DNA of 5,175 bases from contig JAAZKL010000174.1 in the NCBI GenBank assembly GCA_012799845.1, positions 1 to 5,175 on the forward strand, in the 5' to 3' direction. The stretch is from Clostridiaceae bacterium. GTDB lineage: Bacteria > Bacillota > Clostridia > Acetivibrionales > DTU013. Both the position numbers and the translations under genes were made by a program. This document shows, piece after piece, positions 1 to 5,175 of the stretch; position 1 is the stretch's first letter, and every line of letters starts with the position of its first letter. The notes under the pieces were generated by a model. That model was not told the DNA's origin. It made no database searches and was given only the letters and a program-made list of their open reading frames with translations.

Positions 1-1
1 C

Positions 2-586
2 TTGTCGGAGAAAAAAAGCAACGGCATATTGAATCGTCCCATATTGAACGGTCCCGTGGACATGGACGGGACCAGGGCTGATTCGCGCAGGACAAGGAAA
101 CTGGTGCTTTCAGGGATGATATTCGCACTGGCTCTGATCCTGGCGGTCGTAGAAAATGCGCTTCCGTCTCTGCCGCTGCCTGGCGTTAAATTCGGTCTGT
201 CGAATATAGCCGTGATGTATGCGCTGTTTTTCCTCTCGAAAAGCCAGGCCTATTCCATTGCTGTATTAAAAGGCCTGTTCGTCTTTATGACGAGAGGGTA
301 TATCGCTGGAATATTGAGCCTTTCGGGTGGAATACTATCTTTGACGGTCATGCTGTTAGTGATCGTATTGTTCAAAGACAGGGTATCGTATACTGTGATC
401 AGTATATCGGGAGCCATAGCTCACAATATAGGACAGTTTACAGCGGTGTCGTTTATCTACACCGGCATGTCCAAGCTGGAAATATTTGCATATCTGCCGG
501 TGCTGCTCGTGTCCGGAGTCGTTGCGGGCATCGTTACCGCCGTGCTGCTGAGGTTTGTTATACCGGCCTTTGAAAGGCTGCGCTAA
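2..586 (+). CDS. Gx transporter family / heptaprenyl diphosphate synthase component I-like membrane protein
   Basis: This is a small polytopic membrane protein of the PF07456 type (named 'heptaprenyl diphosphate synthase component I', also annotated Gx transporter). The family is related to ECF-transporter S components; its substrate is not established. About six hydrophobic segments are visible, near residues 34-52, 66-79, 84-98, 101-124, 129-153 and 162-187. Family hallmarks are the E51-x-x-L-P stretch running into PGVKFGLSN (60-68), the glycine-rich SLSGGILSL (106-114), and GAIAHNIGQ (137-145). The first 30 residues are polar and not typical of the family. The frame is open from a TTG at position 2, but only one base lies upstream, so no ribosome binding site can be judged. 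The true start may be this TTG, the ATG at 62 or 116, or a codon outside the window. The protein is otherwise complete. Its position before a flavoprotein-like lipoprotein and apbE suggests a link to extracytosolic flavin or quinone redox, which is inference. Confidence 0.85.
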   Translation: MSEKKSNGILNRPILNGPVDMDGTRADSRRTRKLVLSGMIFALALILAVVENALPSLPLPGVKFGLSNIAVMYALFFLSKSQAYSIAVLKGLFVFMTRGYIAGILSLSGGILSLTVMLLVIVLFKDRVSYTVISISGAIAHNIGQFTAVSFIYTGMSKLEIFAYLPVLLVSGVVAGIVTAVLLRFVIPAFERLR

Positions 587-598
587 TAAATATATGAC
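570..598 (+). promoter_or_regulatory. possible promoter for the twin-domain lipoprotein gene
   Basis: TTGAAA (570-575) is followed after 17 bases by TATGAC (593-598), which matches the sigma-A consensus at 5 of 6 and 4 of 6 positions. It lies over the end of the Gx gene, and transcription would begin inside the tandem repeat that follows. The spacing is good but the -10 is weak, and co-transcription from upstream is an equal alternative since no terminator is visible between the two genes. Confidence 0.3.
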
Positions 599-636
599 AA
601 AAATCTGGAACAGGATGACAAAAAATCTGGAACAGG
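594..636 (+). repeat. tandem 21/22-bp direct repeat in the leader of the lipoprotein gene
   Basis: Two abutting copies are present. Copy 1 (594-614) reads ATGAC, five A, then TCTGGAACAGG; copy 2 (615-636) is the same with six A. The one-base difference is in the A run, so the pair looks like a recent slippage or duplication product. The repeat ends 12 bases before the GGAGGGG ribosome binding site (649-655) of the lipoprotein gene. It also forms a 17-codon frame, 594-647, that has no convincing ribosome binding site. Its function is unknown; a regulator site or an effect on mRNA leader structure is possible. Confidence 0.85.
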
Positions 637-661
637 GAAAAAAGTAACGGAGGGGCTATTT

Positions 662-1708
662 ATGAGAAAAATCGTTGTACTGATCTTAAGTCTGGTTTTA
701 GTAATGACCACGCTTGCCGCATGCGGCCAGGGAGCGAAGCAGACACCCGGAGGCAATGGCGGAGGCGGCGCTGCAGCAGGAGAACTGAAGACAGGCCTTG
801 CTGTAATTTTGTCGATCGCAAAATCCACGGATGCCGGTGAAAAAGATGGCCTTGCACAGGTCGACTCAACAGTTGCCGCAGTAACTGTCGATGCCCAGGG
901 AAAGATAGTCAGCGCAGTTTTCGATGCGGTGCAGACAAAAGTCAATTTTTCAACTGACGGCAAGATAGTTACACCTCTTGATACCATGATCATGACCAAG
1001 AACGAACTGGGAGACCAGTACGGCATGAGGAAGGCTTCTGGCATCAAGAAGGAATGGAATGAGCAGGCTGCTGCATTTGCCCAGTATGTACAGGGCAAGA
1101 CCATGAGCGAAGTCAAGGGCATAGCGCTGAATGAGGAAGGAGCGCCTGCCGCTTCCGAACTGTCATCATCCGTGACTATACACGTAACAGACCTGATAGC
1201 TGCATTGGAGAAGGCTGTGAACAATGCACAGTCCCTGGGCGCTAAAGCGGGTGATAAACTTGGCCTGGGTATCGTAACAACCATCAGCAACTCGGCTGAT
1301 GCTGCGGCGGAGAAAGACGGCGTGGCACAGGCATACTCGATGTATACTGCCGCCACATTCGGTTCCGACGGCAAGATCACCAGCAGCATCATCGACGCTT
1401 CGCAGTCCAATGTCAATTTCAACACATCAGGAAAGATCACTACCGACCTGCAGAATGCGAAGCTGCAGACCAAGAACGAACTGGGAGACCAGTACGGCAT
1501 GAGGAAGGCTTCAGGGATCAAGAAGGAATGGAATGAGCAGGCTGTGGCATTTGCCCAGTATGTGAAAGGCAAGACCATAAGTGAAGTCAAGGGCATATCA
1601 CTGAATGAAGAAGGCAAGCCTGCAGAGGCTGAACTGTCCAGCTCGGTGACAGTGCATGTAACTGATTTCATTGTTGTACTGGAGAAGGCTTCACAGAACG
1701 CCAGATAG
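662..1708 (+). CDS. lipoprotein with two tandem FMN-binding-like (PplA-like) domains
   Basis: This is a secreted, membrane-anchored lipoprotein of 348 residues. It begins with MRK, a hydrophobic core (4-17) and the lipobox LAAC with Cys21 as the lipidated residue, followed by a Gly/Ala-rich linker (29-40). Two homologous domains follow, about 41-190 and 199-348, in register at an offset of exactly 158 residues without gaps. Each has a beta-rich start ('DG.AQ...', then 'DGKI'), the block NELGDQYGMRKASGIKKEWN, and a C-terminal ELSSSVT (166-172 and 324-330) followed by a helix. That end aligns with the D-x-x-[ST]-G-A-T flavinylation motif of FMN_bind/PplA proteins, with E for D, and Thr172 and Thr330 at the acceptor position, but without the usual Gly-Ala. 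A redox carrier modified by the ApbE encoded downstream is my inference. The start is firm: GGAGGGG lies six bases before the ATG. A terminator closes the unit. A non-flavin binding role is possible. Confidence 0.75.
   Translation: MRKIVVLILSLVLVMTTLAACGQGAKQTPGGNGGGGAAAGELKTGLAVILSIAKSTDAGEKDGLAQVDSTVAAVTVDAQGKIVSAVFDAVQTKVNFSTDGKIVTPLDTMIMTKNELGDQYGMRKASGIKKEWNEQAAAFAQYVQGKTMSEVKGIALNEEGAPAASELSSSVTIHVTDLIAALEKAVNNAQSLGAKAGDKLGLGIVTTISNSADAAAEKDGVAQAYSMYTAATFGSDGKITSSIIDASQSNVNFNTSGKITTDLQNAKLQTKNELGDQYGMRKASGIKKEWNEQAVAFAQYVKGKTISEVKGISLNEEGKPAEAELSSSVTVHVTDFIVVLEKASQNAR
782..1705 (+). repeat. internal domain duplication, period 474 bp
   Basis: The two halves of the lipoprotein gene are direct repeats: about 782-1231 (domain 1) and 1256-1705 (domain 2), offset by 474 bases, equal to 158 codons. 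The most conserved core is identical for 45 bases (994-1038 and 1468-1512), including third codon positions, and a second identical run of 28 bases follows after two synonymous changes. The N-terminal parts of the domains have diverged much more. This pattern fits an old duplication with later homogenisation of the core, or strong constraint on that core. Confidence 0.9.
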
Positions 1709-1737
1709 AAAAATTGACAACTTTATGGTAATATTGG

Positions 1738-1773
1738 TCAGGGAGGCATGGTTTTGCCTCTCTGATTTGTTTT
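1738..1773 (+). terminator. intrinsic terminator of the lipoprotein gene
   Basis: An 11-bp stem is formed by TCAGGGAGGCA (1738-1748) and TGCCTCTCTGA (1755-1765) with one G-U pair and a six-base loop, followed directly by TTTGTTTT (1766-1773). It begins 30 bases after the lipoprotein stop codon. This is a textbook Rho-independent terminator and implies that apbE is at least partly transcribed from its own promoter. Confidence 0.9.
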
Positions 1774-1800
1774 CAATGTGAATTTGTCAATACGGAATTG

Positions 1801-1828
1801 TTGACGCGGGCCTGCAAATGCGCATAAA
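1801..1828 (+). promoter_or_regulatory. probable promoter of apbE
   Basis: TTGACG (1801-1806) is followed after 16 bases by CATAAA (1823-1828), matching the sigma-A consensus at 5 of 6 and 4 of 6 positions. It lies between the terminator of the previous gene and the apbE start, which is where a promoter is required. The predicted leader is about 85 bases. The -35 overlaps the right half of a GTCAA/TTGAC inverted repeat (1786-1790 and 1801-1805), which could be an operator half-site pair. Confidence 0.45.
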
Positions 1829-1843
1829 GCTGTGCGGGCCTGC
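1806..1843 (+). repeat. 10-bp direct repeat flanking the apbE -10 region
   Basis: GCGGGCCTGC occurs at 1806-1815 and again at 1834-1843, 28 bases apart, on either side of the proposed -10 element. The perfect palindrome ATGCGCAT (1818-1825) sits between them and overlaps the -10. The arrangement is compatible with a regulator binding on both sides of the promoter, but no known factor site is recognised. Confidence 0.4.
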
Positions 1844-1907
1844 CGATACAGGATCATCACTACAGGAAATTATCGCTGTAAGAAAGGTTTAGAACGGTTT
1901 TATGATG

Positions 1908-1914
1908 AAAGGGG
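1908..1914 (+). promoter_or_regulatory. ribosome binding site that sets the apbE start at GTG 1920
   Basis: AAAGGGG (1908-1914) lies five bases before the GTG at 1920. The two in-frame ATG codons upstream (1902 and 1905) have no site at proper spacing: the nearest, AGAAAGG (1881-1887), ends 14 bases before the first ATG, and the second ATG overlaps the region just before AAAGGGG. The GTG start also gives a compact, positively charged n-region (MRQRK) for the lipoprotein signal peptide. Confidence 0.6.
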
Positions 1915-1919
1915 TTACC

Positions 1920-2981
1920 GTGAGACAGAGAAAATGCGTTTCGCTGCTGATGGCTGTGATCCTTGTGGCGAGCATTTGCCTGGGCTTGTCCGGATGCGGC
2001 GCAAAAAAGCCTGTCCGTTACGAGGCCACTTTTCTCAGGCTGTTCGACACGAAAACGACCATAATTGCTTACACGTATGACAAGGAGGAGTTTTCAGGGC
2101 ATGCGCAGCTGATATATGACAGCCTGGAGGAGTACCATAGACTTTATGATATCTACGACGACTATGAGGGGATCAACAATCTCAAGACAATAAATGATCA
2201 GGCAGGCAAGGCGCCTGTAAAGGTCGACAGGAGAATCATCGACCTGTTAAAGTACGCGAAGGAATGGTATGAGAAGACCGACGGAGAAATCAACGTGGCC
2301 TTCGGTGCGGTGCTGAGGATCTGGCATGACTACCGGGAAAGGGGGATGGAGGACCCGGATGCCGCAGAACTGCCGCCGATGGATGAGTTGGAGAAGGCTT
2401 CGGAGCATACGGATATAAATAAGGTAGTAATAGACGAGGAAACGTCCACGGTGTTCCTGGCTGATCCTGAGATGAGCCTGGATGTGGGGGCGATAGCGAA
2501 AGGTTATGCCGTCGAGCAGGTGAGCAGGATAGCCGCAGAAAACGGCTTCACAACAGGGCTCATAAGCGTTGGGGGCAATGTCCGCGCCATCGGCTCTAAA
2601 GAGAACGCAGGAAAGCCTTGGAATGTGGGCATCCAGAACCCCGACCCCGGAAAAGGCAGCAGTGAACTCCATATCCTAGATGTCGTCGACGCTTCGGTCG
2701 TCACCAGCGGGATATATGAGAGATATTATACGGTGGACGGGAAGGACTATCACCATATCATAGATCCTGATACGCTTTACCCGTCCGATGGATTCAAGTC
2801 CGTGTCGATCGTCTGCAGAGATTCGGGAATGGCTGACGTGCTGTCCACGGCTGTTTTCAACATGTCCCTGGAGGAAGGTATGGCATTCATCGAGTCGATA
2901 CCCGACGCAGAGGCGTTTTGGGTGCTGAACAGCGGAGAATTCAGGTATTCCAGCCATTTCAGGGATTACATCAAAAGGTAA
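1920..2981 (+). CDS. apbE: FAD:protein FMN transferase, lipoprotein (ApbE)
   Basis: ApbE uses FAD and Mg2+ to attach FMN by a phosphoester bond to Thr or Ser in extracytosolic proteins such as Nqr/Rnf subunits and PplA-type carriers. From the GTG start the protein has 353 residues, close to the family's usual 330-360. The signal peptide MRQRK plus hydrophobic core ends in the lipobox LSGC, with Cys26 lipidated, so the enzyme works outside the membrane. Family motifs: LYDIYDDYEGINNLKTIN (75-92), FGAVLRIWHDYRERG (128-142), DVGAIAKGYAV (188-198), SVGGNVRAIG (216-225), TSGIYERY (262-269), YHHIIDP (277-283) and ADVLSTA (305-311), whose Asp306 and Thr310 match the Mg2+-binding pair. The usual DP-x-TG is DPDTL here, a variant I associate with clostridial ApbE lipoproteins. 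The likely local substrate is the twin-domain lipoprotein upstream (inference). It could instead or also serve proteins encoded elsewhere. The alternative start at ATG 1902 would add six residues. Confidence 0.95.
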   Translation: MRQRKCVSLLMAVILVASICLGLSGCGAKKPVRYEATFLRLFDTKTTIIAYTYDKEEFSGHAQLIYDSLEEYHRLYDIYDDYEGINNLKTINDQAGKAPVKVDRRIIDLLKYAKEWYEKTDGEINVAFGAVLRIWHDYRERGMEDPDAAELPPMDELEKASEHTDINKVVIDEETSTVFLADPEMSLDVGAIAKGYAVEQVSRIAAENGFTTGLISVGGNVRAIGSKENAGKPWNVGIQNPDPGKGSSELHILDVVDASVVTSGIYERYYTVDGKDYHHIIDPDTLYPSDGFKSVSIVCRDSGMADVLSTAVFNMSLEEGMAFIESIPDAEAFWVLNSGEFRYSSHFRDYIKR

Positions 2982-3064
2982 TAATGTCATGTGCAATGTA
3001 TCTTTATGTAATCGATACTCATTTGCAAAACGATTATTATCCATTCTTAAAACCGGGATAAGCA

Positions 3065-3130
3065 ATTTTTCGGATTAAACTGCCTGTCCGCAGTAACATT
3101 TTTTCGAATTAACTGCCTGTCCGCAGTAAT
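3065..3130. repeat. two tandem 33-bp hairpin repeats
   Basis: Unit 1 is 3065-3097 and unit 2 is 3098-3130. Each starts with A and a run of five or six T, then CGGATTAA or CGAATTA, and ends in the identical 18-mer ACTGCCTGTCCGCAGTAA (3079-3096 and 3112-3129). Each 18-mer can fold as ACTGC-CTGTCC-GCAGT. Unit 2 plus the following A run forms a longer, bulged stem (T run at 3099-3104 against A run at 3131-3136). Stem 1 is followed four bases later by six T, so the pair could act as a weak terminator for apbE. It may otherwise be a copy of a dispersed intergenic repeat. Confidence 0.85.
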
Positions 3131-3232
3131 AAAAAACCGGATGCCGGAAATGCTAATATAAGTTGGCATGGTTTCAGCCCGTATCAGAAGCGTTTGATGC
3201 ATTCATGAGAATGCGGAAAGTGAAAAGTGAAA

Positions 3233-3276
3233 CTGGTTTACAAAAGGTAAAATGCTGGTATACAAAATGCAAAAAA
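3233..3276. repeat. imperfect 22-bp tandem repeat just upstream of the ppdK promoter
   Basis: The first copy, 3233-3254, starts CTGGTTTACAAAA, and the second, 3255-3276, starts CTGGTATACAAAA; the first 12 of 13 positions match apart from one T/A change, and the tails are both A-rich. The array ends four bases before the proposed -35. Two turns of the helix separate the copies, so both face the same side of the DNA, as expected for tandem activator sites or a phased A-rich upstream element. No named regulator is recognised. Confidence 0.5.
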
Positions 3277-3280
3277 CATA

Positions 3281-3308
3281 TTTTCAAAAAAGAATATTAT
3301 GTTATAAT
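3281..3308 (+). promoter_or_regulatory. promoter of ppdK
   Basis: A perfect TATAAT (3303-3308) is preceded after 16 bases by TTTTCA (3281-3286), a 4 of 6 match to the -35 consensus. The surrounding sequence is very AT-rich. Transcription would begin near 3315, giving a leader of about 70 bases before the ATG at 3386. This is the strongest promoter candidate in the window. Confidence 0.65.
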
Positions 3309-3327
3309 GGTATGGGTTATCGGAGGA

Positions 3328-3363
3328 AAACGTTTCTTATTGAAATGTGATCAATCAATTACA
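3328..3363. promoter_or_regulatory. possible operator dyads in the ppdK leader
   Basis: Two dyads lie downstream of the expected transcription start. AAACGTTT (3328-3335) is a perfect palindrome in a setting (GGAAAACGTTTCTT) that loosely recalls a catabolite-response element, though it misses the conserved TG and CA ends. TGTGATCAATCAATTACA (3346-3363) is an imperfect 18-bp dyad with 12 of 18 symmetric positions. Their placement would suit roadblock-type repression. I cannot assign either to a regulator. Confidence 0.25.
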
Positions 3364-3385
3364 TAATACATAAATGGAGGTAGCT

Positions 3386-5175
3386 ATGACAAAGTATGTT
3401 TATTTGTTCAGTGAAGGCAATGCCTCGATGAGAGAACTTCTCGGAGGCAAGGGAGCCAATCTTGCAGAGATGACAGGCCTCGGACTTCCGGTGCCAAGAG
3501 GGTTTACAGTGACAACGGAAGCCTGTACACGATATTATAGCGATGGACAGGTAATAGCGAAGGAAATCGAGAATCAGATCTATGAAGCTTTGGCTGCCAC
3601 GGAAAAAATCGTTGGGAAGAAATTCGGTGATCCGGCGAATCCTTTCCTTGTTTCGGTGAGATCCGGAGCAAGAGCTTCAATGCCGGGCATGATGGACACG
3701 ATACTGAACCTCGGACTCAATGACGAGGTCGTAGTCGGGCTTGCCAAACTCACCAATAACGAAAGATTCGCATTCGACAGCTACAGAAGGTTCATCCAGA
3801 TGTTCAGCGATGTCGTAATGGAGATCGAGAAGCCGAAATTCGAGGCGATCCTTGACGCTGTCAAGAAAGAGAAGAACGCGAAGCTTGATACCGATCTGAC
3901 CGCCGAAGATCTGAAAGAGGTAGTCAGGAGATTCAAGGAACTGTACAGGAAGGAAAAGGGAGCGGAATTCCCGCAGGATCCCAGGATGCAGCTCATGGAG
4001 GCTGTAAAGGCTGTTTTCCGTTCGTGGGAAAACCCGAGAGCCATCGTTTACAGAAGGCTCAATGATATCCCGGGCGACTGGGGCACAGCCGTAAACGTAC
4101 AGGAAATGGTCTACGGCAATATGGGCAGCGATTCCGGAACCGGCGTCGCATTCACAAGGAACCCGTCCACCGGTGAAAGGAAACTGTATGGCGAATACCT
4201 GATGAATGCACAGGGAGAAGACGTCGTTGCCGGGATCAGGACCCCCGAGTCTATCGATACTCTCAAAGAGGTAAATCCGGAAGTATACAACCAGTTCGTA
4301 AAAATAGCAGAAACACTCGAAAAGCATTATAAGGACATGCAGGATATGGAGTTCACCATAGAGAGAGGCAAGCTGTTCATGCTCCAGACCAGGAATGGCA
4401 AGAGGACCGCAGCTGCCGCTCTGAAGATAGCTGTCGACCTGGTGAACGAAGGGATGATCACGAAGGAAGAGGCTATCCTGAAGGTCGATCCGAAGCAGTT
4501 GGATACGCTGCTGCATCCGACTTTCGAGCAGAAAGCGCTGAAGGCTGCAAAGCCCATCGCCAAAGGTCTTCCCGCATCACCGGGAGCAGCTACCGGCAAG
4601 GTTTATTTCACCGCTGATGATGCTGTGAATGCATTCAACAGTGGAGAGAAGAAGGTAATTCTCGTAAGGCTTGAGACATCGCCTGAAGATATCGAAGGCA
4701 TGCACGTTTCACAGGGTATACTGACAGGCCGCGGCGGCATGACATCCCATGCGGCGGTCGTTGCGCGCGGTATGGGCAGGTGCTGCGTTGCAGGATGCAG
4801 CGAGGTCAAGATCAACGAGCAAGAGAAATACTTCATCGACAAGAACAGTAAGAAGTATGTCGAGGGCGATTGGATCTCACTGGACGGCACCGCCGGAAAT
4901 GTTTACGGCGAGAAGCTTCCGACAGTCGATCCCGAGATGGCCGGAGACTTTGCTACATTCATGGCCTGGGCAGACGAGATCAGGTCTCTGAAGGTCAGGA
5001 CCAATGCTGACACTCCTAAGGACGCTGCCGTTGCAGTCAGGTTCGGTGCCGAAGGCATAGGCCTGTGCCGTACGGAGCACATGTTCTTTGAAGCTGACAG
5101 GATATTCGCATTCAGGCAGATGATCATTTCGAACAACGTTGAACAGAGGAAGAAAGCACTTGAGAAGATCCTGCC
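3386..5175 (+). CDS. ppdK: pyruvate, phosphate dikinase, 3' part beyond the window
   Basis: PPDK interconverts pyruvate, ATP and phosphate with PEP, AMP and pyrophosphate in the cytoplasm; in anaerobes it serves glycolysis with pyrophosphate or gluconeogenesis. 596 full codons are present of about 875 expected; the frame stays open to the window edge, so the loss is only of the window. The N-terminal ATP-grasp region shows GGKGANLAEM with Lys22, RSGARASMPGMMDT with Arg92, and LQTRNGKRT around 333-341. The swivel domain (about 385-510) carries ASPGAATG (397-404) and GRGGMTSHAAVVARGMG, with phosphorylated His455 and Thr453 beside it. Lys22, Arg92 and His455 carry the same numbers as in the Clostridium symbiosum enzyme. 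The PEP/pyruvate barrel has begun, with GLCRTEHMFF (559-568); the remaining catalytic residues lie outside. GGAGG (3376-3380) sits five bases before the ATG. It has its own promoter and appears unrelated to the flavin genes upstream. Confidence 0.97.
   Translation, partial: MTKYVYLFSEGNASMRELLGGKGANLAEMTGLGLPVPRGFTVTTEACTRYYSDGQVIAKEIENQIYEALAATEKIVGKKFGDPANPFLVSVRSGARASMPGMMDTILNLGLNDEVVVGLAKLTNNERFAFDSYRRFIQMFSDVVMEIEKPKFEAILDAVKKEKNAKLDTDLTAEDLKEVVRRFKELYRKEKGAEFPQDPRMQLMEAVKAVFRSWENPRAIVYRRLNDIPGDWGTAVNVQEMVYGNMGSDSGTGVAFTRNPSTGERKLYGEYLMNAQGEDVVAGIRTPESIDTLKEVNPEVYNQFVKIAETLEKHYKDMQDMEFTIERGKLFMLQTRNGKRTAAAALKIAVDLVNEGMITKEEAILKVDPKQLDTLLHPTFEQKALKAAKPIAKGLPASPGAATGKVYFTADDAVNAFNSGEKKVILVRLETSPEDIEGMHVSQGILTGRGGMTSHAAVVARGMGRCCVAGCSEVKINEQEKYFIDKNSKKYVEGDWISLDGTAGNVYGEKLPTVDPEMAGDFATFMAWADEIRSLKVRTNADTPKDAAVAVRFGAEGIGLCRTEHMFFEADRIFAFRQMIISNNVEQRKKALEKIL

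Larger units (their letters stand above)
2982..3385. other. 404-base gene-free region between apbE and ppdK
   Basis: I see no credible gene here. The stretch is AT-rich compared with its neighbours and holds, in order: no clear terminator right after apbE; two 33-bp tandem hairpin repeats (3065-3130); a short CCGG-ATG-CCGG dyad (3137-3147); a small perfect hairpin, GCATTC-ATGA-GAATGC (3199-3214); an imperfect 22-bp tandem repeat (3233-3276); a promoter (3281-3308); and the ppdK leader with two dyad elements. A 67-codon open frame (3163-3366) covers the promoter, lacks a ribosome binding site and is probably fortuitous. Confidence 0.7.

Noticed and set aside
583..1671. A 362-codon open frame on the - strand opposite the lipoprotein gene
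   Set aside because: It mirrors the internal duplication of the + strand gene, has no family resemblance, and the + strand frame has a signal peptide, lipobox and perfect ribosome binding site. Its openness follows from the codon bias of the sense gene.
1714..1734. TTGACA followed by TAATAT downstream of the lipoprotein stop
   Set aside because: The two boxes are only nine bases apart and sit just before the strong terminator, so they cannot form a useful promoter for apbE.
1829..1919. Possible flavin (FMN) riboswitch in the apbE leader
   Set aside because: The leader is short, and the conserved FMN aptamer blocks (such as AGGAUAUGAGG and CCGACGG) are absent.
1832..2080. An 82-codon + strand frame overlapping the 5' end of apbE
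   Set aside because: It is out of frame with apbE, has no good start signal, and overlaps the apbE signal peptide region.
3163..3366. A 67-codon + strand frame before ppdK
   Set aside because: It starts at a TTG without a ribosome binding site, spans the TATAAT promoter, and its composition (Lys-rich, A-run translation) is that of AT-rich non-coding DNA.
2982..3385. CRISPR array or tRNA in the gene-free region
   Set aside because: There are only two abutting repeat units without spacers, and no cloverleaf or T-loop sequence is visible.
3677..4516. A 279-codon open frame on the - strand inside ppdK
   Set aside because: It lies wholly within an unmistakable PPDK coding region with conserved catalytic motifs; its translation shows no recognisable domain.

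Overview
The window comes from an anaerobic Gram-positive bacterium of the class Clostridia. I infer this from the strong GGAGG-type ribosome binding sites, two lipoproteins with Gram-positive-style signal peptides, a pyruvate phosphate dikinase whose key residues fall at the numbers known from Clostridium symbiosum, and an ApbE of the clostridial lipoprotein type. I cannot name the species. All four genes are on the + strand.

Layout. Positions 2-586 hold a six-helix membrane protein of the Gx transporter / 'heptaprenyl diphosphate synthase component I' family. A short spacer with a perfect-phase tandem repeat (594-636) follows. Positions 662-1708 encode a lipoprotein made of two near-identical domains that resemble FMN-binding (PplA-like) domains. 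A clear intrinsic terminator (1738-1773) ends that unit. A likely promoter (1801-1828) then serves apbE (1920-2981, GTG start), a lipoprotein FAD:protein FMN transferase. A 404-base gene-free stretch (2982-3385) carries two hairpin-forming 33-bp tandem repeats, a second imperfect tandem repeat and a good promoter. The last gene, ppdK, starts at 3386 and runs off the window end with about two thirds of the protein present.

How the genes may work together. ApbE enzymes attach FMN covalently to a Thr or Ser of extracytosolic proteins. The twin-domain lipoprotein just upstream has, in each domain, a degenerate version of the acceptor motif (ELSSSVT where D-x-x-[ST]-G-A-[TS] is usual) that keeps the acceptor Thr and the acidic residue six positions earlier. 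The simplest reading is an outward-facing flavin redox module: lipoprotein as electron carrier, ApbE as its maturase, and the Gx protein as a membrane partner of uncertain substrate. This resembles in parts the Listeria PplA/FmnB extracellular electron transfer locus. The pairing is inferred; the sequence does not prove flavinylation. PpdK (pyruvate/PEP interconversion) has its own promoter and appears functionally separate.

The most noteworthy points are the altered flavinylation motif in a duplicated domain, the DNA-level identity between the two domains, and three separate short tandem duplications in the intergenic regions.
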